Source: CAZDET01 sp964504335 (GTDB lineage: Bacteria > Bacteroidota > Bacteroidia > Chitinophagales > Saprospiraceae). From it: a stretch of 40,353 bases of DNA. The position numbers and the translations under genes were made by a program. The stretch spans positions 1 to 40,353 of the forward strand of contig CAZDET010000049.1 in assembly GCA_964504335.1 (NCBI GenBank), in the 5' to 3' direction. The notes below the pieces were generated by a model. The model saw only the letters and a list, made by a program, of their open reading frames with translations. It had not been told where the DNA came from and ran no database searches. Below, in pieces: positions 23,563-32,704 of the stretch (position 1 is the stretch's first letter; every line of letters starts with the position of its first letter).

Positions 23563-25416
23563 TTAGCCCACAAACTCCAGGCTCTTCTTCAAAAACGCCG
23601 ACATCTCCTTTCCCTTCAGCATATTCTGGCTTAGGAGTGCCAGCTTGTAGAGGTAATCGGCGATCTCGGTTTGTTTGCCGTCTTCCGCTTCCAGGAGTTT
23701 GGAGGCGATCAGCGGGTGGTTGCCGTTGATCACGACGTTAAACATGTCGGGGAACATGGCGCCGTCCATGCCCTGTAGGGCCTGCATGTCCTTCATGCGG
23801 CGCATGAATTCGGGCTGCACGATCTGCACGGGCCGGTCGTCGGGGCTGAGGGGCTTGATTTCTACCCGGTTCTTATCCGCAAATTTGCCGAAGAGTTCCT
23901 TGAGGGCGTTTTGCTGGTCTTCGCTGAGTACGAGCTCTTTTTCCTCGTCGGTTTGCACGAGGTGGTCGGGCGTATCGGCGTCGACGCGGGTGAAGGTGAG
24001 CTTATCTTCCTTCTGCTCGAGTTGCTGCATGAAGTGGGCGTCGATCAGGTGATCGAGCACGAGCACGTCGTAGCCGCGCTCCTTCACGGCCTCCACGGCG
24101 GTGTGTTGCTCATCGACGTGGCTGGTGTAGATGAAGATGTGGCGGTCGTGCTTGTCGGTCTGGTTGCCCTTGATTTTTTCGCGGTATTCCTCCAGGGTGA
24201 AGTACTGATCGTCGGTATTCTTCAGTAGCAGGAACTTGGTGGCGCGATCGTAGAATTTGTCTTCGGAGATCATGCCGTACTTGACGAACACGCCCAGGTC
24301 GCCCCACTTTTGCTGGTAAGCATCGCGATCTTCCTTGTAGAGATCGTGCAGCTTATCGGCCACCTTCTTGGTGATGTAACCGGTGATTTTCTTGACGTTC
24401 TGATCGGCCTGCAGGTAGCTGCGCGATACGTTGAGCGGGATATCCGGCGAGTCGATGACACCGTGCAGGAGGGTGAGGAATTCGGGGACGATTTCCTTCA
24501 CATCATCCGTGACGTACACCTGGTTGGCGTAGAGCTGGATCTTGTTCTTCTGAATCTCAAAGGAGTTATTGAGCTTGGGGAAGTACAGAACTCCCGTCAG
24601 GTTGAATGGGAAGTCGATGTTGAGGTGAATCCAGAACATGGGGGCCATGCTCATCGGATACAGCTCGGTGTAGAAGTTGCGGTAGTCGTCGTCGCTCAGC
24701 TCGGAGGGCTGCTTGCGCCAGATCGGGTGGGTCTCATTGATGATATTGTCGACCTCGATTTCGGTGCCTTCCTTGTCTTCTTCGTCTTTGTAGGTGCGCT
24801 CCTTGCGGGTGCCGAATTGAATCGGGACGGGCAGAAAGCGGCAGTATTTGCGCAGGAGTGCCTCGATGCGGCTGTCCTCCAGAAATTCTTTGCTATCGTC
24901 GGCGATGTGCAGAATCACATCCGTACCGCGCTCGGGGCGCTCGGCGGCTTCGAGGGTGTAAGAGGGGTCGCCCTCGCACTGCCAGCGCACCGCCTCCGCG
25001 GTTTCCTGATAGGAGCGCGTGACTACCTCTACCCGATCGGCTACCATGAAGGCGGAGTAAAAACCGAGTCCGAAGTGGCCGATGACGGACGCATCGTCCT
25101 TGTATTTTTCCAAAAATTCCTGCGCACTCGAAAAGGCAACCTGATTGAGGTACTTCTTCACTTCCTCTTCGGTCATACCGATGCCGCGGTCGCGCACGGT
25201 CAGGGTGCCGGCCTCTTTGTCGATCAGGATTTCAATGCGCAAATCTCCCAGATCGCCCTGCACTTCTCCCTTGGAAGAAAGCGTCTTCAGCTTATTGGTA
25301 GCATCGACGGCGTTGGAAACGAGCTCGCGCAGAAAAATTTCGTGGTCGGAATAGAGAAACTTCTTAATGATGGGGAAGATGTTCTCCGTTTGTACAGATA
25401 TATGTCCTTTTTCCAT
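23563..25416 (-). CDS. htpG: Molecular chaperone HtpG (bacterial Hsp90)
   Basis: A 617-residue ATP-dependent Hsp90 chaperone. The N-terminal GHKL ATPase domain has FLRELVSNAVDATNKL, the DRGIGMT motif and VIGHFGLGFYSAFMVAD. The middle domain begins near GTEIEVDNIINETHPIWRK, with the conserved YLQADQNVKKI loop. The C-terminal dimerisation domain ends in the Leu-rich LALLSQNMLKGKEMSAFLKK. Length matches the family. I start at ATG 25416 (MEKGHISVQTENIFPIIKKF), the usual HtpG start; the open frame runs 21 codons further from a TTG but that part is non-coding in appearance. No heat-shock operator is recognisable upstream. Confidence 0.97.
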   Translation of the reverse strand: MEKGHISVQTENIFPIIKKFLYSDHEIFLRELVSNAVDATNKLKTLSSKGEVQGDLGDLRIEILIDKEAGTLTVRDRGIGMTEEEVKKYLNQVAFSSAQEFLEKYKDDASVIGHFGLGFYSAFMVADRVEVVTRSYQETAEAVRWQCEGDPSYTLEAAERPERGTDVILHIADDSKEFLEDSRIEALLRKYCRFLPVPIQFGTRKERTYKDEEDKEGTEIEVDNIINETHPIWRKQPSELSDDDYRNFYTELYPMSMAPMFWIHLNIDFPFNLTGVLYFPKLNNSFEIQKNKIQLYANQVYVTDDVKEIVPEFLTLLHGVIDSPDIPLNVSRSYLQADQNVKKITGYITKKVADKLHDLYKEDRDAYQQKWGDLGVFVKYGMISEDKFYDRATKFLLLKNTDDQYFTLEEYREKIKGNQTDKHDRHIFIYTSHVDEQHTAVEAVKERGYDVLVLDHLIDAHFMQQLEQKEDKLTFTRVDADTPDHLVQTDEEKELVLSEDQQNALKELFGKFADKNRVEIKPLSPDDRPVQIVQPEFMRRMKDMQALQGMDGAMFPDMFNVVINGNHPLIASKLLEAEDGKQTEIADYLYKLALLSQNMLKGKEMSAFLKKSLEFVG

Positions 25417-25778
25417 ATGTTGACGTAATTTAGGTATACTCAAGGGAAGCCGACCAAACGTCATGCCAGCTGCAATCACCTGCCAGCTTGTCGGGTTCTA
25501 CCCCGTTTGGCATACCATTTTTTGTTAATATTTCGCGGGAATGCGCCCATTTTGCAGGCGTAGTTGCAACAGATAAAAGTTTTTTCTAAATTGGCACCAG
25601 CTTAGAGAGGCAATTCCGAGGCGATCAATGATACCTCATCCCAATCTCCTGAAGTAATACAGCAGCCAAACAACCGATGAGTAGGATCTTCTACTCCGTG
25701 AGCTGTATGTGCTCAAATTTCATCCTCTACGTACCAAATTTGCAAGATTATGGATGTTCGAATTCGGATATCCAGTAG

Positions 25779-25828
25779 GATGAGTGGGGTCAGTTCACGG
25801 GGGGGTTAGAGCTGACCCGCTACTCATC
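25779..25828. repeat. Long imperfect inverted repeat
   Basis: GATGAGT pairs with ACTCATC and the inner GGGTCAG pairs with CTGACCC, separated by a one- versus three-base internal loop, with an 18-base G-rich apical loop. No T run follows on either strand. It may be a structured RNA remnant or the end of a decayed mobile element. Confidence 0.6.
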
Positions 25829-25841
25829 TGATGATTGTTCT

Positions 25842-25879
25842 TTAGATTTTAGACGATAGATTAGATTTTAGACGATAGA
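25842..25879. repeat. Exact 19-bp tandem duplication
   Basis: The unit TTAGATTTTAGACGATAGA occurs twice in direct tandem without mismatch. Its wording matches the tract at 14963-15128. Confidence 0.9.
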
Positions 25880-25980
25880 TCTTAGTTACCTCTAAATTGC
25901 TTTTCCTATTCGAATAAATAGATAAGCCCTTCGCTGATCTGTAGCACCAATATCAATTACTAAAATCTACAGTCTACAAC

Positions 25981-27567
25981 CTACTTCTTGTCCACCCGAA
26001 TCCGCTCTTCGCGGTTGGCCAGCTCCCAGACGGTGTGGAAAACCAGCTTACCGATCCGTTCCATTTTTTCGAAGTTGATTTTGTCGACGGTGTCCGTGTC
26101 GCGGTGGTAGTCTTCGTGGGTGCCGTTGAAGTAGAAGATGGCGGGGATGCCCTCGCGTGCGAAGTTGTAGTGATCGGAGCGGTAGTAGTAGCGGTTGGGG
26201 TCGTCTTCGGCGTTGTAGGTATAGTCGAGTTCCAGCTGCGTGTAGGTGGCGTTGGCCTCCTCGTTGATCTGGTGCAGGTCGGTGCTCAGGCGATCGCTGC
26301 CGATGACGTAGATGTAATAGGGATCATCTGCATGGGCTTCATCGACGCGGCCGACCATATCGACGTTGACGTTTGCTACGGTCTGCTCGAGCGGGAAAAG
26401 CGGATTTTTCACGTAGTACTGCGAGCCGAGCAGTCCTTTTTCCTCTCCCGACACCAGCATAAACAGCACGCTGCGTTTTGGGCCGGCCCCGGAAGCTTGG
26501 GCCTCCGCAAATGCCTCCGCCACTTCGAGTACCGTAGAGGTGCCGGATCCGTTGTCATCCGCGCCGTTGTAGATGGCCGAGCCCCGCCGGCCGATATGAT
26601 CGTAGTGTGCCGTGACGATTACCACTTCATCCTTTCGTTCCGGGTCGCTGCCGGCGACGAAGCCGAGTACGTTTTCGCCGGCTAAGACATTCGTTGATTT
26701 TTCCTGGGTCAGCTTGCTCTTTAGCGGGATGGTTACCGGTTTGAGTTTGCCGTTGCGGGCAATCTTTTTGCGCGCCTTAACCACGTCCCGGTAGGATTTA
26801 CCGATCAGCCCGCGGGCCGTTTCCGAAGAAATGAAGACGGCATTAGCCAGTTGCTGGTTGGCCTCGTCGGAACCGATAATCTGGAGGCGGTTATTGAGGA
26901 TTTCCTTGCGAGCCTGGGCCATGTTTTCCCGGAAGCCGGGCTGCACGATAACCACCGTTTCGATACCCTTTTGCGCAGCAATTTCGAGCTTGCGCTTGTG
27001 GTCGGTTGCCCATTCGGAGGCCTCCTTCGAGCCGGTGATCAGCGAATTTCCCTGGCGGTCGGTTGGCTCGCCGCCGAGGATGAGGATGGTGCGGCCTTCC
27101 ATCTCGTCGGCCCGGGCGTAATCGCTGTAGGCCGCATCGTCGATACCGTAACCCAGAAACAGGATTTCGTCCGTCTCGACGGTCGCCCGGGTTTCATTTT
27201 GCCGGGGAATGGAGTAGAAATCGCGGAGGTGCTTGAGCTCGCGGCCGGCTACCTCCCATTGGATGTTTGTCCAGGTAGCCCGGGCGAAGTTGATGGGCTG
27301 GTAATACGAACCGTCCGTACCGATAGCGGGTAAACCCAGTGCTTCGAATTGCCCGGCCAGATAGGCTGCGGCCAATTTCTGACCGGGTTGGCCGGTTTCG
27401 CGGCCTTCCATCTCGTCGGAGGCAAGGATGGTCAGGTGCTCCTTCAATTCGTCTACTGTGATGGTATTGGCCAGCGCTTCGCGCTGGGTATTGGTGATGT
27501 CGAGCTGGGCGGTCAGCGTGCCTGCCAGCAAGAATAAAAATCCGATAAGTTGAATGCGCATGATCAT
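25981..27567 (-). CDS. Secreted M28 family zinc aminopeptidase
   Basis: A 528-residue exported peptidase. The signal peptide is at the start (IQLIGFLFLLAGTLTAQ). Residues 130-290 fit a protease-associated (PA) insert. The M28 co-catalytic zinc site has all ligands: H321 and D323 in TAHYDH, D337 in NGADDNGSG, catalytic Glu375 and ligand Glu376 in SGEEKG, D403 in NVDMVG, and a late His in YYRSDHYNF. It would release amino acids from peptides in the periplasm or outside the cell. It is 25 bp downstream of the DUF2723 gene on the same strand, so co-transcription is likely. A second in-frame ATG is two codons in. Confidence 0.93.
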   Translation of the reverse strand: MIMRIQLIGFLFLLAGTLTAQLDITNTQREALANTITVDELKEHLTILASDEMEGRETGQPGQKLAAAYLAGQFEALGLPAIGTDGSYYQPINFARATWTNIQWEVAGRELKHLRDFYSIPRQNETRATVETDEILFLGYGIDDAAYSDYARADEMEGRTILILGGEPTDRQGNSLITGSKEASEWATDHKRKLEIAAQKGIETVVIVQPGFRENMAQARKEILNNRLQIIGSDEANQQLANAVFISSETARGLIGKSYRDVVKARKKIARNGKLKPVTIPLKSKLTQEKSTNVLAGENVLGFVAGSDPERKDEVVIVTAHYDHIGRRGSAIYNGADDNGSGTSTVLEVAEAFAEAQASGAGPKRSVLFMLVSGEEKGLLGSQYYVKNPLFPLEQTVANVNVDMVGRVDEAHADDPYYIYVIGSDRLSTDLHQINEEANATYTQLELDYTYNAEDDPNRYYYRSDHYNFAREGIPAIFYFNGTHEDYHRDTDTVDKINFEKMERIGKLVFHTVWELANREERIRVDKK

Positions 27568-27592
27568 TGCGAATTTAAACGGTAGCCGTTAA

Positions 27593-30500
27593 TTAGTCTT
27601 GCAAGGGTTCTGGAATTTCGGGCATCTCCGGCGGCAATTCGACGTAAGGCCCCACTTGCTCTTGGACATAGGCGATCAGGTCTTCGTCGCCCGAGCGGCG
27701 GGCTTCTTGCAGGAGCGAATTGGCCGTTGAGAAGGCAAACTGGTATTCCGACTGGAAGCTGGCTTGCAGGATGCGGGCGTCGATCGATTCGAAGTAGGCC
27801 AGTTTATCGGCGGTTTCCCGGGCAAGTAGCTCCATGTGGGGTTTGGCCTTGTCGAACGCATCGGCCTCCCAGTATACCGCCAGCATATATACCGTGCGGT
27901 AGTCGTAGGGGAAGTTCATATGGGGGAAGGCCTCGAAGTACTGGTCGATGAGGGCGAGCGCTTTCTCCGTTTCGCCGGTCTGCAGCAATTTGAAGGCCGC
28001 CCGGCGCATGCTCAGCTGCATGGCCTGAATACTGGGCCCGAAGTTGGTGTCGACGAAGGTGTCGTACTGGTCGAAATTACCCCAGCGCCACTGGTTCAAG
28101 GCGCGGTCGTAGAGCTTTTCGGCATTTACCTCGCCACTGCCGATGATTCCGTAGCTGGGATCGGATTGGCCCTTGGTGGCCGTCAGGCGCAGGGCCAGGC
28201 CTTCGAGGTCGAAGTAGTCATCCATACCGTAGAGCTTGTCGGGGCGGCTGGTGACGGCGAAGTAGATGGGCCGGTCGTAGAAGTTGGAGGCAATAAGATC
28301 GAGTACGGCAATATCGTCTTTGGTCAACTGTCGGTCGTTGATCCGTACGGGGATGCGATCCACGATGTTGGTATCGCCCGGTTCGGCCAGGCCGGCTTCG
28401 ATGGCCCGCTGGCGGTCGACGGGGATGAAGACATTGGTCGTCGGGTAATAACTTTCGAAGCTACCCCCGCCGCGCAATGGAACGGGGTGGTCTTCGCCGA
28501 TGAATTGGAGGAATTGCTGCAGGTTCATCGGCGGGTTGTTGCCCCGCGAGGGGTTGTAGATAATCTGATTGCGCTTGCGCCCCCGGATCTGTTCCTGCGG
28601 GATGCTCAGCTTGATCGCCGGAGAGTCGTTTACCTTGCGCCGCAGCAGGTCGATGTACCAATCGACGGCGATGAGGCTCAGGTTGACGACCCGCACGTCG
28701 GTTCGGATATTCTCCACCTCCTGCGCGTACCAGAGCGGATAGGTATCGTTGTCGCCGTAGGTGAAGATGATGGCATTTTCGTCGACCGAGTTGAGGAAGT
28801 TAGAGGCGTAATCCCTTGCGCCTTCGTGGTGGAGCCGGCTGTTGTCGTCGTAGTTCTGGAAGCCCATCAGGGTAGGGGCAATCAGGACGAGCACGGCAGC
28901 CACGCTTGCGGCTACGATGCCGCTCGTTTTGAGGCGATCACGCAACAACGCGAAAATCGCGGGTACGGCCATGCCCATCCAGATACAGAAGGTGAAGAAA
29001 CTACCTACGAGTACGTAATCGCGCTCGCGGGGCTCGTTGGGCGGCTGGTTGGTATATACGATAATGCCGATGCCCGTGATAATGAACAGGGCCAGCAAAC
29101 CGAGGAATTCATTCTTGCGCCGGCCGTAGTGCCAGAACATGCCTAGCAATCCAAAAATAAATGGAAGCAGGAAGTAGGTATTCCGGGCCTCGTTCACTTT
29201 ATCGGTTTCGGGCAGCTCATCGAGGTTGCCGAGGCGCCATTCGTCGAGAAATTTAATGCCCGATATCCAGTGGCCGGCCGATTTATCGGCCGGAAAGAAG
29301 CCCTGTTCCCCGTTTTGGCGGCCGGCGAAATTCCACATGAAGTAGCGCCAGTACATCCAGCCGAGCTGATAATCCACGAAGAAGCGGAAGTTATCCCAGT
29401 AGCTGGGGCGTCCGCGCGGCAGGGCTTCGTCGGGGTTGAGGCCCATCCATTGTTTGTAGAGGCGGGGCCGGCCGAGCGTACCGTCGCTCATGCGCGGAAA
29501 GAGCATCTTGTCGCGGTCGTTGTATTCGACGTCGATTTTGTAATCGGTGATTTCGTATTTATCGCCCACCAGGCCGTAGCGGTCAGAAATATCGGTGCTG
29601 ATGGGTTTGGCATCGAAGGCGGGGCCGTACAGCAGATCGCGTTCGCCGTATTGCTCGCGGTTGAGGTAGGGCAGCAACCGCATCGCATCGCTCGGGGCGT
29701 TCATATTAATGGGCGGAGCGGCATTGGCCCGAATGACGACAATACCGAATGTAGTGTAAGAGGCAACCAGCAGGAAGACGGCGACCATAAATTGTTGGAT
29801 CAGGGCGTTGTTGCGGCGGTGAGCGTAGCGTAGCCCAAAGAACAACACCGCCCCGATGATCAGCGAGACGGGAATCAGGCCGGTGTGCACGGGTGCGCCG
29901 AATTGATTGACCATCAGCAACTCCAGGGCACTCCACAATCGGGGAATACCCACAATAATGAATTGCTGCACGAACACGATGAACAAGACACCAATACCCG
30001 CCGCCACGAGCATTCCCTTCCAATTGGTCCGCTCGTATTTTTTGAAATAATAAAACAGTGCCAGCGCCGGGAAGGTCAGCAAACTCAACAAGTGCACGCC
30101 AATGGACAGCCCGGCGGCATAAATGGTGAACAGCAACCAACGATCAGAACTGGGCTCATCCGGTAGGGTATACCACTTGATGGTCGACCAGAAGGTGAGG
30201 GCCGTAAAGAAGGTCGACATCGCGTACACTTCCCCCTCCACGGCGGAAAACCAAATGGAAGTGGCAAAAGCCGTTGCCAGTCCGGCCACTAGGCCACCAC
30301 CGGCAAGGGCGATATTCTGGGCGTTGTCGGTATCGTAGGACCGATCGCGGAGGATGGCGAAGCGGCCGAGCAAAATGGTCGTCCAGCAGATGAAACTCGC
30401 CGCGAAGGCCGAGCAGATTCCGCTCATAATATTGACGGAAAAGGCAATGTTTTCCGGGTTGTCACTCAACAGCTCTGCAAACCAGGTGAAGATGCGCCCC

Positions 30501-30679
30501 ACGAGGATGAAAAAGGGAGCCCCCGGCGGGTGGACCACCTGGAGCTTGTAGGCTCCGGCAATGAATTCTCCACAGTCCCACAAACTACCAGTGCGCTCAG
30601 CACTGAAAAAGTAGACCAGGGCAGTGATAATGAAAACAATCCAGCCGGTCAGGCGGTGCATCGTGTTTAATTTTCCCAT
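27593..30679 (-). CDS. DUF2723 integral membrane protein (TMEM260-like), predicted O-glycosyltransferase
   Basis: A 1028-residue protein. The N-terminal half is multi-pass, with the DUF2723 signature near the start (GSLWDCGEFIAGAYKLQVVH then PPGAPFFILVGRIFTW). About ten to twelve transmembrane helices follow. The region from about residue 600 is soluble, with GDNDTYPLWYAQEVENIRTD, a conserved feature of the Bacteroidota family, and it ends in TPR-like helices (ALALIDQYFEAFPHMNFPYD). The human DUF2723 protein TMEM260 is a protein O-mannosyltransferase, and the GT-C-like acidic motif near the N-terminus fits a lipid-linked sugar transferase. Activity here is inference. It heads an apparent operon with the M28 peptidase. 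Confidence 0.88.
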   Translation of the reverse strand: MGKLNTMHRLTGWIVFIITALVYFFSAERTGSLWDCGEFIAGAYKLQVVHPPGAPFFILVGRIFTWFAELLSDNPENIAFSVNIMSGICSAFAASFICWTTILLGRFAILRDRSYDTDNAQNIALAGGGLVAGLATAFATSIWFSAVEGEVYAMSTFFTALTFWSTIKWYTLPDEPSSDRWLLFTIYAAGLSIGVHLLSLLTFPALALFYYFKKYERTNWKGMLVAAGIGVLFIVFVQQFIIVGIPRLWSALELLMVNQFGAPVHTGLIPVSLIIGAVLFFGLRYAHRRNNALIQQFMVAVFLLVASYTTFGIVVIRANAAPPINMNAPSDAMRLLPYLNREQYGERDLLYGPAFDAKPISTDISDRYGLVGDKYEITDYKIDVEYNDRDKMLFPRMSDGTLGRPRLYKQWMGLNPDEALPRGRPSYWDNFRFFVDYQLGWMYWRYFMWNFAGRQNGEQGFFPADKSAGHWISGIKFLDEWRLGNLDELPETDKVNEARNTYFLLPFIFGLLGMFWHYGRRKNEFLGLLALFIITGIGIIVYTNQPPNEPRERDYVLVGSFFTFCIWMGMAVPAIFALLRDRLKTSGIVAASVAAVLVLIAPTLMGFQNYDDNSRLHHEGARDYASNFLNSVDENAIIFTYGDNDTYPLWYAQEVENIRTDVRVVNLSLIAVDWYIDLLRRKVNDSPAIKLSIPQEQIRGRKRNQIIYNPSRGNNPPMNLQQFLQFIGEDHPVPLRGGGSFESYYPTTNVFIPVDRQRAIEAGLAEPGDTNIVDRIPVRINDRQLTKDDIAVLDLIASNFYDRPIYFAVTSRPDKLYGMDDYFDLEGLALRLTATKGQSDPSYGIIGSGEVNAEKLYDRALNQWRWGNFDQYDTFVDTNFGPSIQAMQLSMRRAAFKLLQTGETEKALALIDQYFEAFPHMNFPYDYRTVYMLAVYWEADAFDKAKPHMELLARETADKLAYFESIDARILQASFQSEYQFAFSTANSLLQEARRSGDEDLIAYVQEQVGPYVELPPEMPEIPEPLQD

Positions 30680-30779
30680 TTGTTCAGCTCTCTTACTTTT
30701 GAATGGTGGGATTGATATACCGACGTAAGATTGGTTTTAGGCTTCAAACCAATTTAAGTTCGGCATTATACTGACCCGG

Positions 30780-30804
30780 GTGGTTTGGGCTTGTCCCAAA
30801 CCAC
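30780..30804. promoter_or_regulatory. Perfect inverted repeat in the divergent intergenic region
   Basis: GTGGTTTGGG, loop CTTGT, CCCAAACCAC: ten perfect base pairs. It lies between the DUF2723 gene (minus) and the small gene at 30956 (plus). It could be an operator or an RNA hairpin; no T run is present. The rest of the 276-bp gap holds no gene. Confidence 0.7.
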
Positions 30805-30955
30805 TTGGCGTCATGTATAGAAAGGCCGCTTTTTGAGAACTGCAAAACTAACAATTTATTATCAACTTCTTAGCGATGCGACGGGGTGTAGAACAAACCG
30901 TTATCCGGTTATTTTATATATTTATACGAGCTTGTAAAAAGCGGCAATCATCCCG

Positions 30956-31144
30956 ATGAAGTATCTGATCCTTTTCGCGTTGGTGTACCTGGCCTACCGA
31001 TTATTTTACGAACGCCCGAATAGCCTGGACCGGCCGGCTTCCCGACGCACTATTTTTAGCCAGAAGAGCAAGAAGCGGTCCGACACCGACCGATCCGTCC
31101 CCTCAGATGATGATGACTACATCGACTACGAAGAAGTAGACTAA
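30956..31144 (+). CDS. Small single-pass membrane protein
   Basis: A 62-residue protein with an N-terminal transmembrane helix (YLILFALVYLAYRLFY), a basic middle (RRTIFSQKSKKR) and a very acidic tail (SDDDDYIDYEEVD). The layout matches short DUF4834-like proteins of Bacteroidota, but the similarity is in composition only. Start ATG 30956; a weak -7 box (TATATTTA, 30917-30924) precedes it. It sits 25 bp before the pseudouridine synthase gene, suggesting an operon. Confidence 0.75.
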   Translation: MKYLILFALVYLAYRLFYERPNSLDRPASRRTIFSQKSKKRSDTDRSVPSDDDDYIDYEEVD

Positions 31145-31169
31145 TACTAACGCTTACAAACACCATATC

Positions 31170-31865
31170 GTGACGGAATCACCCTATCATCAGGAAGCGC
31201 AGATAAGCGACTGGGTTATCGCGAATACCCATCAGTTTATCGCGCTGAACAAGCCCGGAGGGTTGCCCTCCCAGCCCGACAAAACCGGTAACTTCTCGCT
31301 GCACAACCTCGCCGAAATTTATGCGCAGCGGCAACTATATCTGATCCACCGCCTCGACCGCCCGGCGAGCGGCCTGGTCTTGTTCGGCAAGCGGCCGGCA
31401 GTGGCCACCGAACTCAGCGCTCAGTTTCAGGCCGGCACCGTGCGCAAACAGTACCTCGCAATCGTTGGCAACCTTCCCGACAAACCGCAAAATACGCTCA
31501 TCCACTACGTCAAGCGCGACGGATACCGCCGGCGTGCCGAGCTCCACGACGAACCCGTGGCCGATGCCCGCAAAGCCGAACTCCGCTACGAAGTCCTGGC
31601 CAGCACGGAGCGCTATCACCTCCTGCGGGTACACCTCATTACCGGGCGCTTTCATCAGGTGCGCGTGCAGTTGGCGCACATCGGCTGCCCCGTGCGCGGG
31701 GATGTCAAGTACGGCGCCCGGCGCTCCAAAAAAGACCGCACCATCGACCTCCACGCGTGGAAACTCGATTTCGAACATCCCATCAGCGGAAAGCCCGAAT
31801 ACCTAACGGCTCCCCCACCATCGGAAAACCTGTGGGACGACCTCTGTGCCATGGCCTTCAACTAG
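31170..31865 (+). CDS. RluA-family pseudouridine synthase
   Basis: A 231-residue RNA pseudouridine synthase that isomerises uridine in rRNA or tRNA. The catalytic motif HRLDRPASG is at 60-68 with the nucleophilic Asp63. The other family blocks are present: FIALNKPGGLPS, KQYLAIVGNLP, and LITGRFHQVRVQLAHIGCPV with GDVKYGA after it. The N-terminal S4 RNA-binding domain of RluA/RluD types is missing, as in the short RluC/TruC-like group, so the target uridine cannot be named. The start is a GTG at 31170. rsmG follows after 24 bp, pointing to a small RNA-modification operon. Confidence 0.93.
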   Translation: MTESPYHQEAQISDWVIANTHQFIALNKPGGLPSQPDKTGNFSLHNLAEIYAQRQLYLIHRLDRPASGLVLFGKRPAVATELSAQFQAGTVRKQYLAIVGNLPDKPQNTLIHYVKRDGYRRRAELHDEPVADARKAELRYEVLASTERYHLLRVHLITGRFHQVRVQLAHIGCPVRGDVKYGARRSKKDRTIDLHAWKLDFEHPISGKPEYLTAPPPSENLWDDLCAMAFN

Positions 31866-31889
31866 CCCGGAGTTACGTACCTTGCGGGC

Positions 31890-32522
31890 ATGGTAGCCCT
31901 GATCGATGCGTATTTCCCCAACCTGACCGACGACCAGCACCGGCAATTCGACCAATTGGATGCGCTCTACCGCGAGTGGAACCAACGCATAAATGTCATC
32001 AGCCGCAAAGATATCGACCAGCTCTACGAGCACCACGTGCTGCACAGCCTGGCCATTGCCAAGGTCATCCAATTCAAACCGGATAGCTACCTGCTCGATC
32101 TCGGCACCGGCGGCGGCTTTCCCGGTATTCCCCTCGCCATCCTATTCCCAGAAGTTCGCTTTTTACTCATCGACGGCACGGGTAAGAAAATCCAGGTCGT
32201 CCGGGCTGTGGCCGCCGCCATCGGACTCCACAATGTAGAAGCTCGCCACCAACGCGCCGAGGCACTCAAGGGGCGATCCTTCGATTTCGTGCTCAGCCGG
32301 GCCGTCGCTCCCCTGCCGAAACTCGCCGAATGGAGCTTCCCCCTGATCTCAAACAAACACATCAACGCCATCCCCAATGGCCTGATCGCCCTGAAAGGCG
32401 GTACCATCGAGGACGAAATAAAGGCAATGCCGCGGGGTTCCTACGTCGAAACCTATCCCATCTCCCGCTTCTTCGATCGGCCCTACTTTGAGTCGAAGCA
32501 AGTGGTTTATGCACAATATTGA
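31890..32522 (+). CDS. rsmG: 16S rRNA (guanine(527)-N(7))-methyltransferase RsmG
   Basis: RsmG (GidB) methylates N7 of G527 in 16S rRNA using S-adenosylmethionine. The 210-residue protein has the N-terminal helix with LYREWNQRINVISRKDIDQL and YEHHVLHSL, the SAM motif LLDLGTGGGFPGIPLAILFP, and then VRFLLIDGTGKKIQVVRAVA and FDFVLSRAVAPLPKL, all diagnostic. Length is normal. It follows the RluA-type gene by 24 bp, probably on the same transcript. A word-repeat tract follows the stop. Confidence 0.97.
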   Translation: MVALIDAYFPNLTDDQHRQFDQLDALYREWNQRINVISRKDIDQLYEHHVLHSLAIAKVIQFKPDSYLLDLGTGGGFPGIPLAILFPEVRFLLIDGTGKKIQVVRAVAAAIGLHNVEARHQRAEALKGRSFDFVLSRAVAPLPKLAEWSFPLISNKHINAIPNGLIALKGGTIEDEIKAMPRGSYVETYPISRFFDRPYFESKQVVYAQY

Positions 32523-32590
32523 AGTGTGGAGTGTGGAGGTGTGGAGGACCTCCAACCAAAGTACCAAAAGACCAAAGTACCAAACATTAC
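32523..32590. repeat. Composite intergenic word repeat (GTGTGGA and CCAAAGTACC types)
   Basis: Starts with GTGTGGAGTGTGGAGGTG, a seven- to eight-base quasi-tandem, then CCAAAGTACCAAAAGACC and AAAGTACCAAAC. The second part is the reverse complement of the tract at 23437-23475. Confidence 0.75.
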
Positions 32591-32631
32591 GCCATATGAA
32601 CGTGGAAATAACTCCTTTTGTAAAATATTAA

Positions 32632-32662
32632 TTTGAAAATAAGCTGAAATGTAGTATTTTAA
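32632..32662 (+). promoter_or_regulatory. Candidate promoter TTTG-N19-TATTTTAA
   Basis: A -33 TTTG at 32632-32635 and, after a 19-base spacer, TATTTTAA at 32655-32662, a six-of-eight-grade match to TAnnTTTG. It would give the ArsC-like gene a leader of about 35 nt. Confidence 0.4.
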
Positions 32663-32704
32663 TAGGCGAGTTTCCGATTGTCCAATCTAATCAACCCATC
32701 GCCT

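Larger units (their letters stand above)
25417..25980. other. 564-bp intergenic region with hairpin and tandem repeat
   Basis: No convincing gene. It must hold the htpG promoter at its left end, although no clean TAnnTTTG is seen. A long imperfect hairpin lies at 25779-25828, an exact 19-bp tandem duplication at 25842-25879, and word-repeat-like AAATCTACAGTCTACAACCTA up to the stop of the M28 gene. Confidence 0.6.

Noticed and set aside
24310..25428. 372-codon plus-strand frame over htpG
   Set aside because: Antisense to htpG and compositionally biased; HtpG motifs are unambiguous.
27836..29146. 436-codon plus-strand frame
   Set aside because: Antisense shadow of the DUF2723 gene, with V/G/E-biased composition and no domain pattern; the minus-strand frame has clear family motifs.
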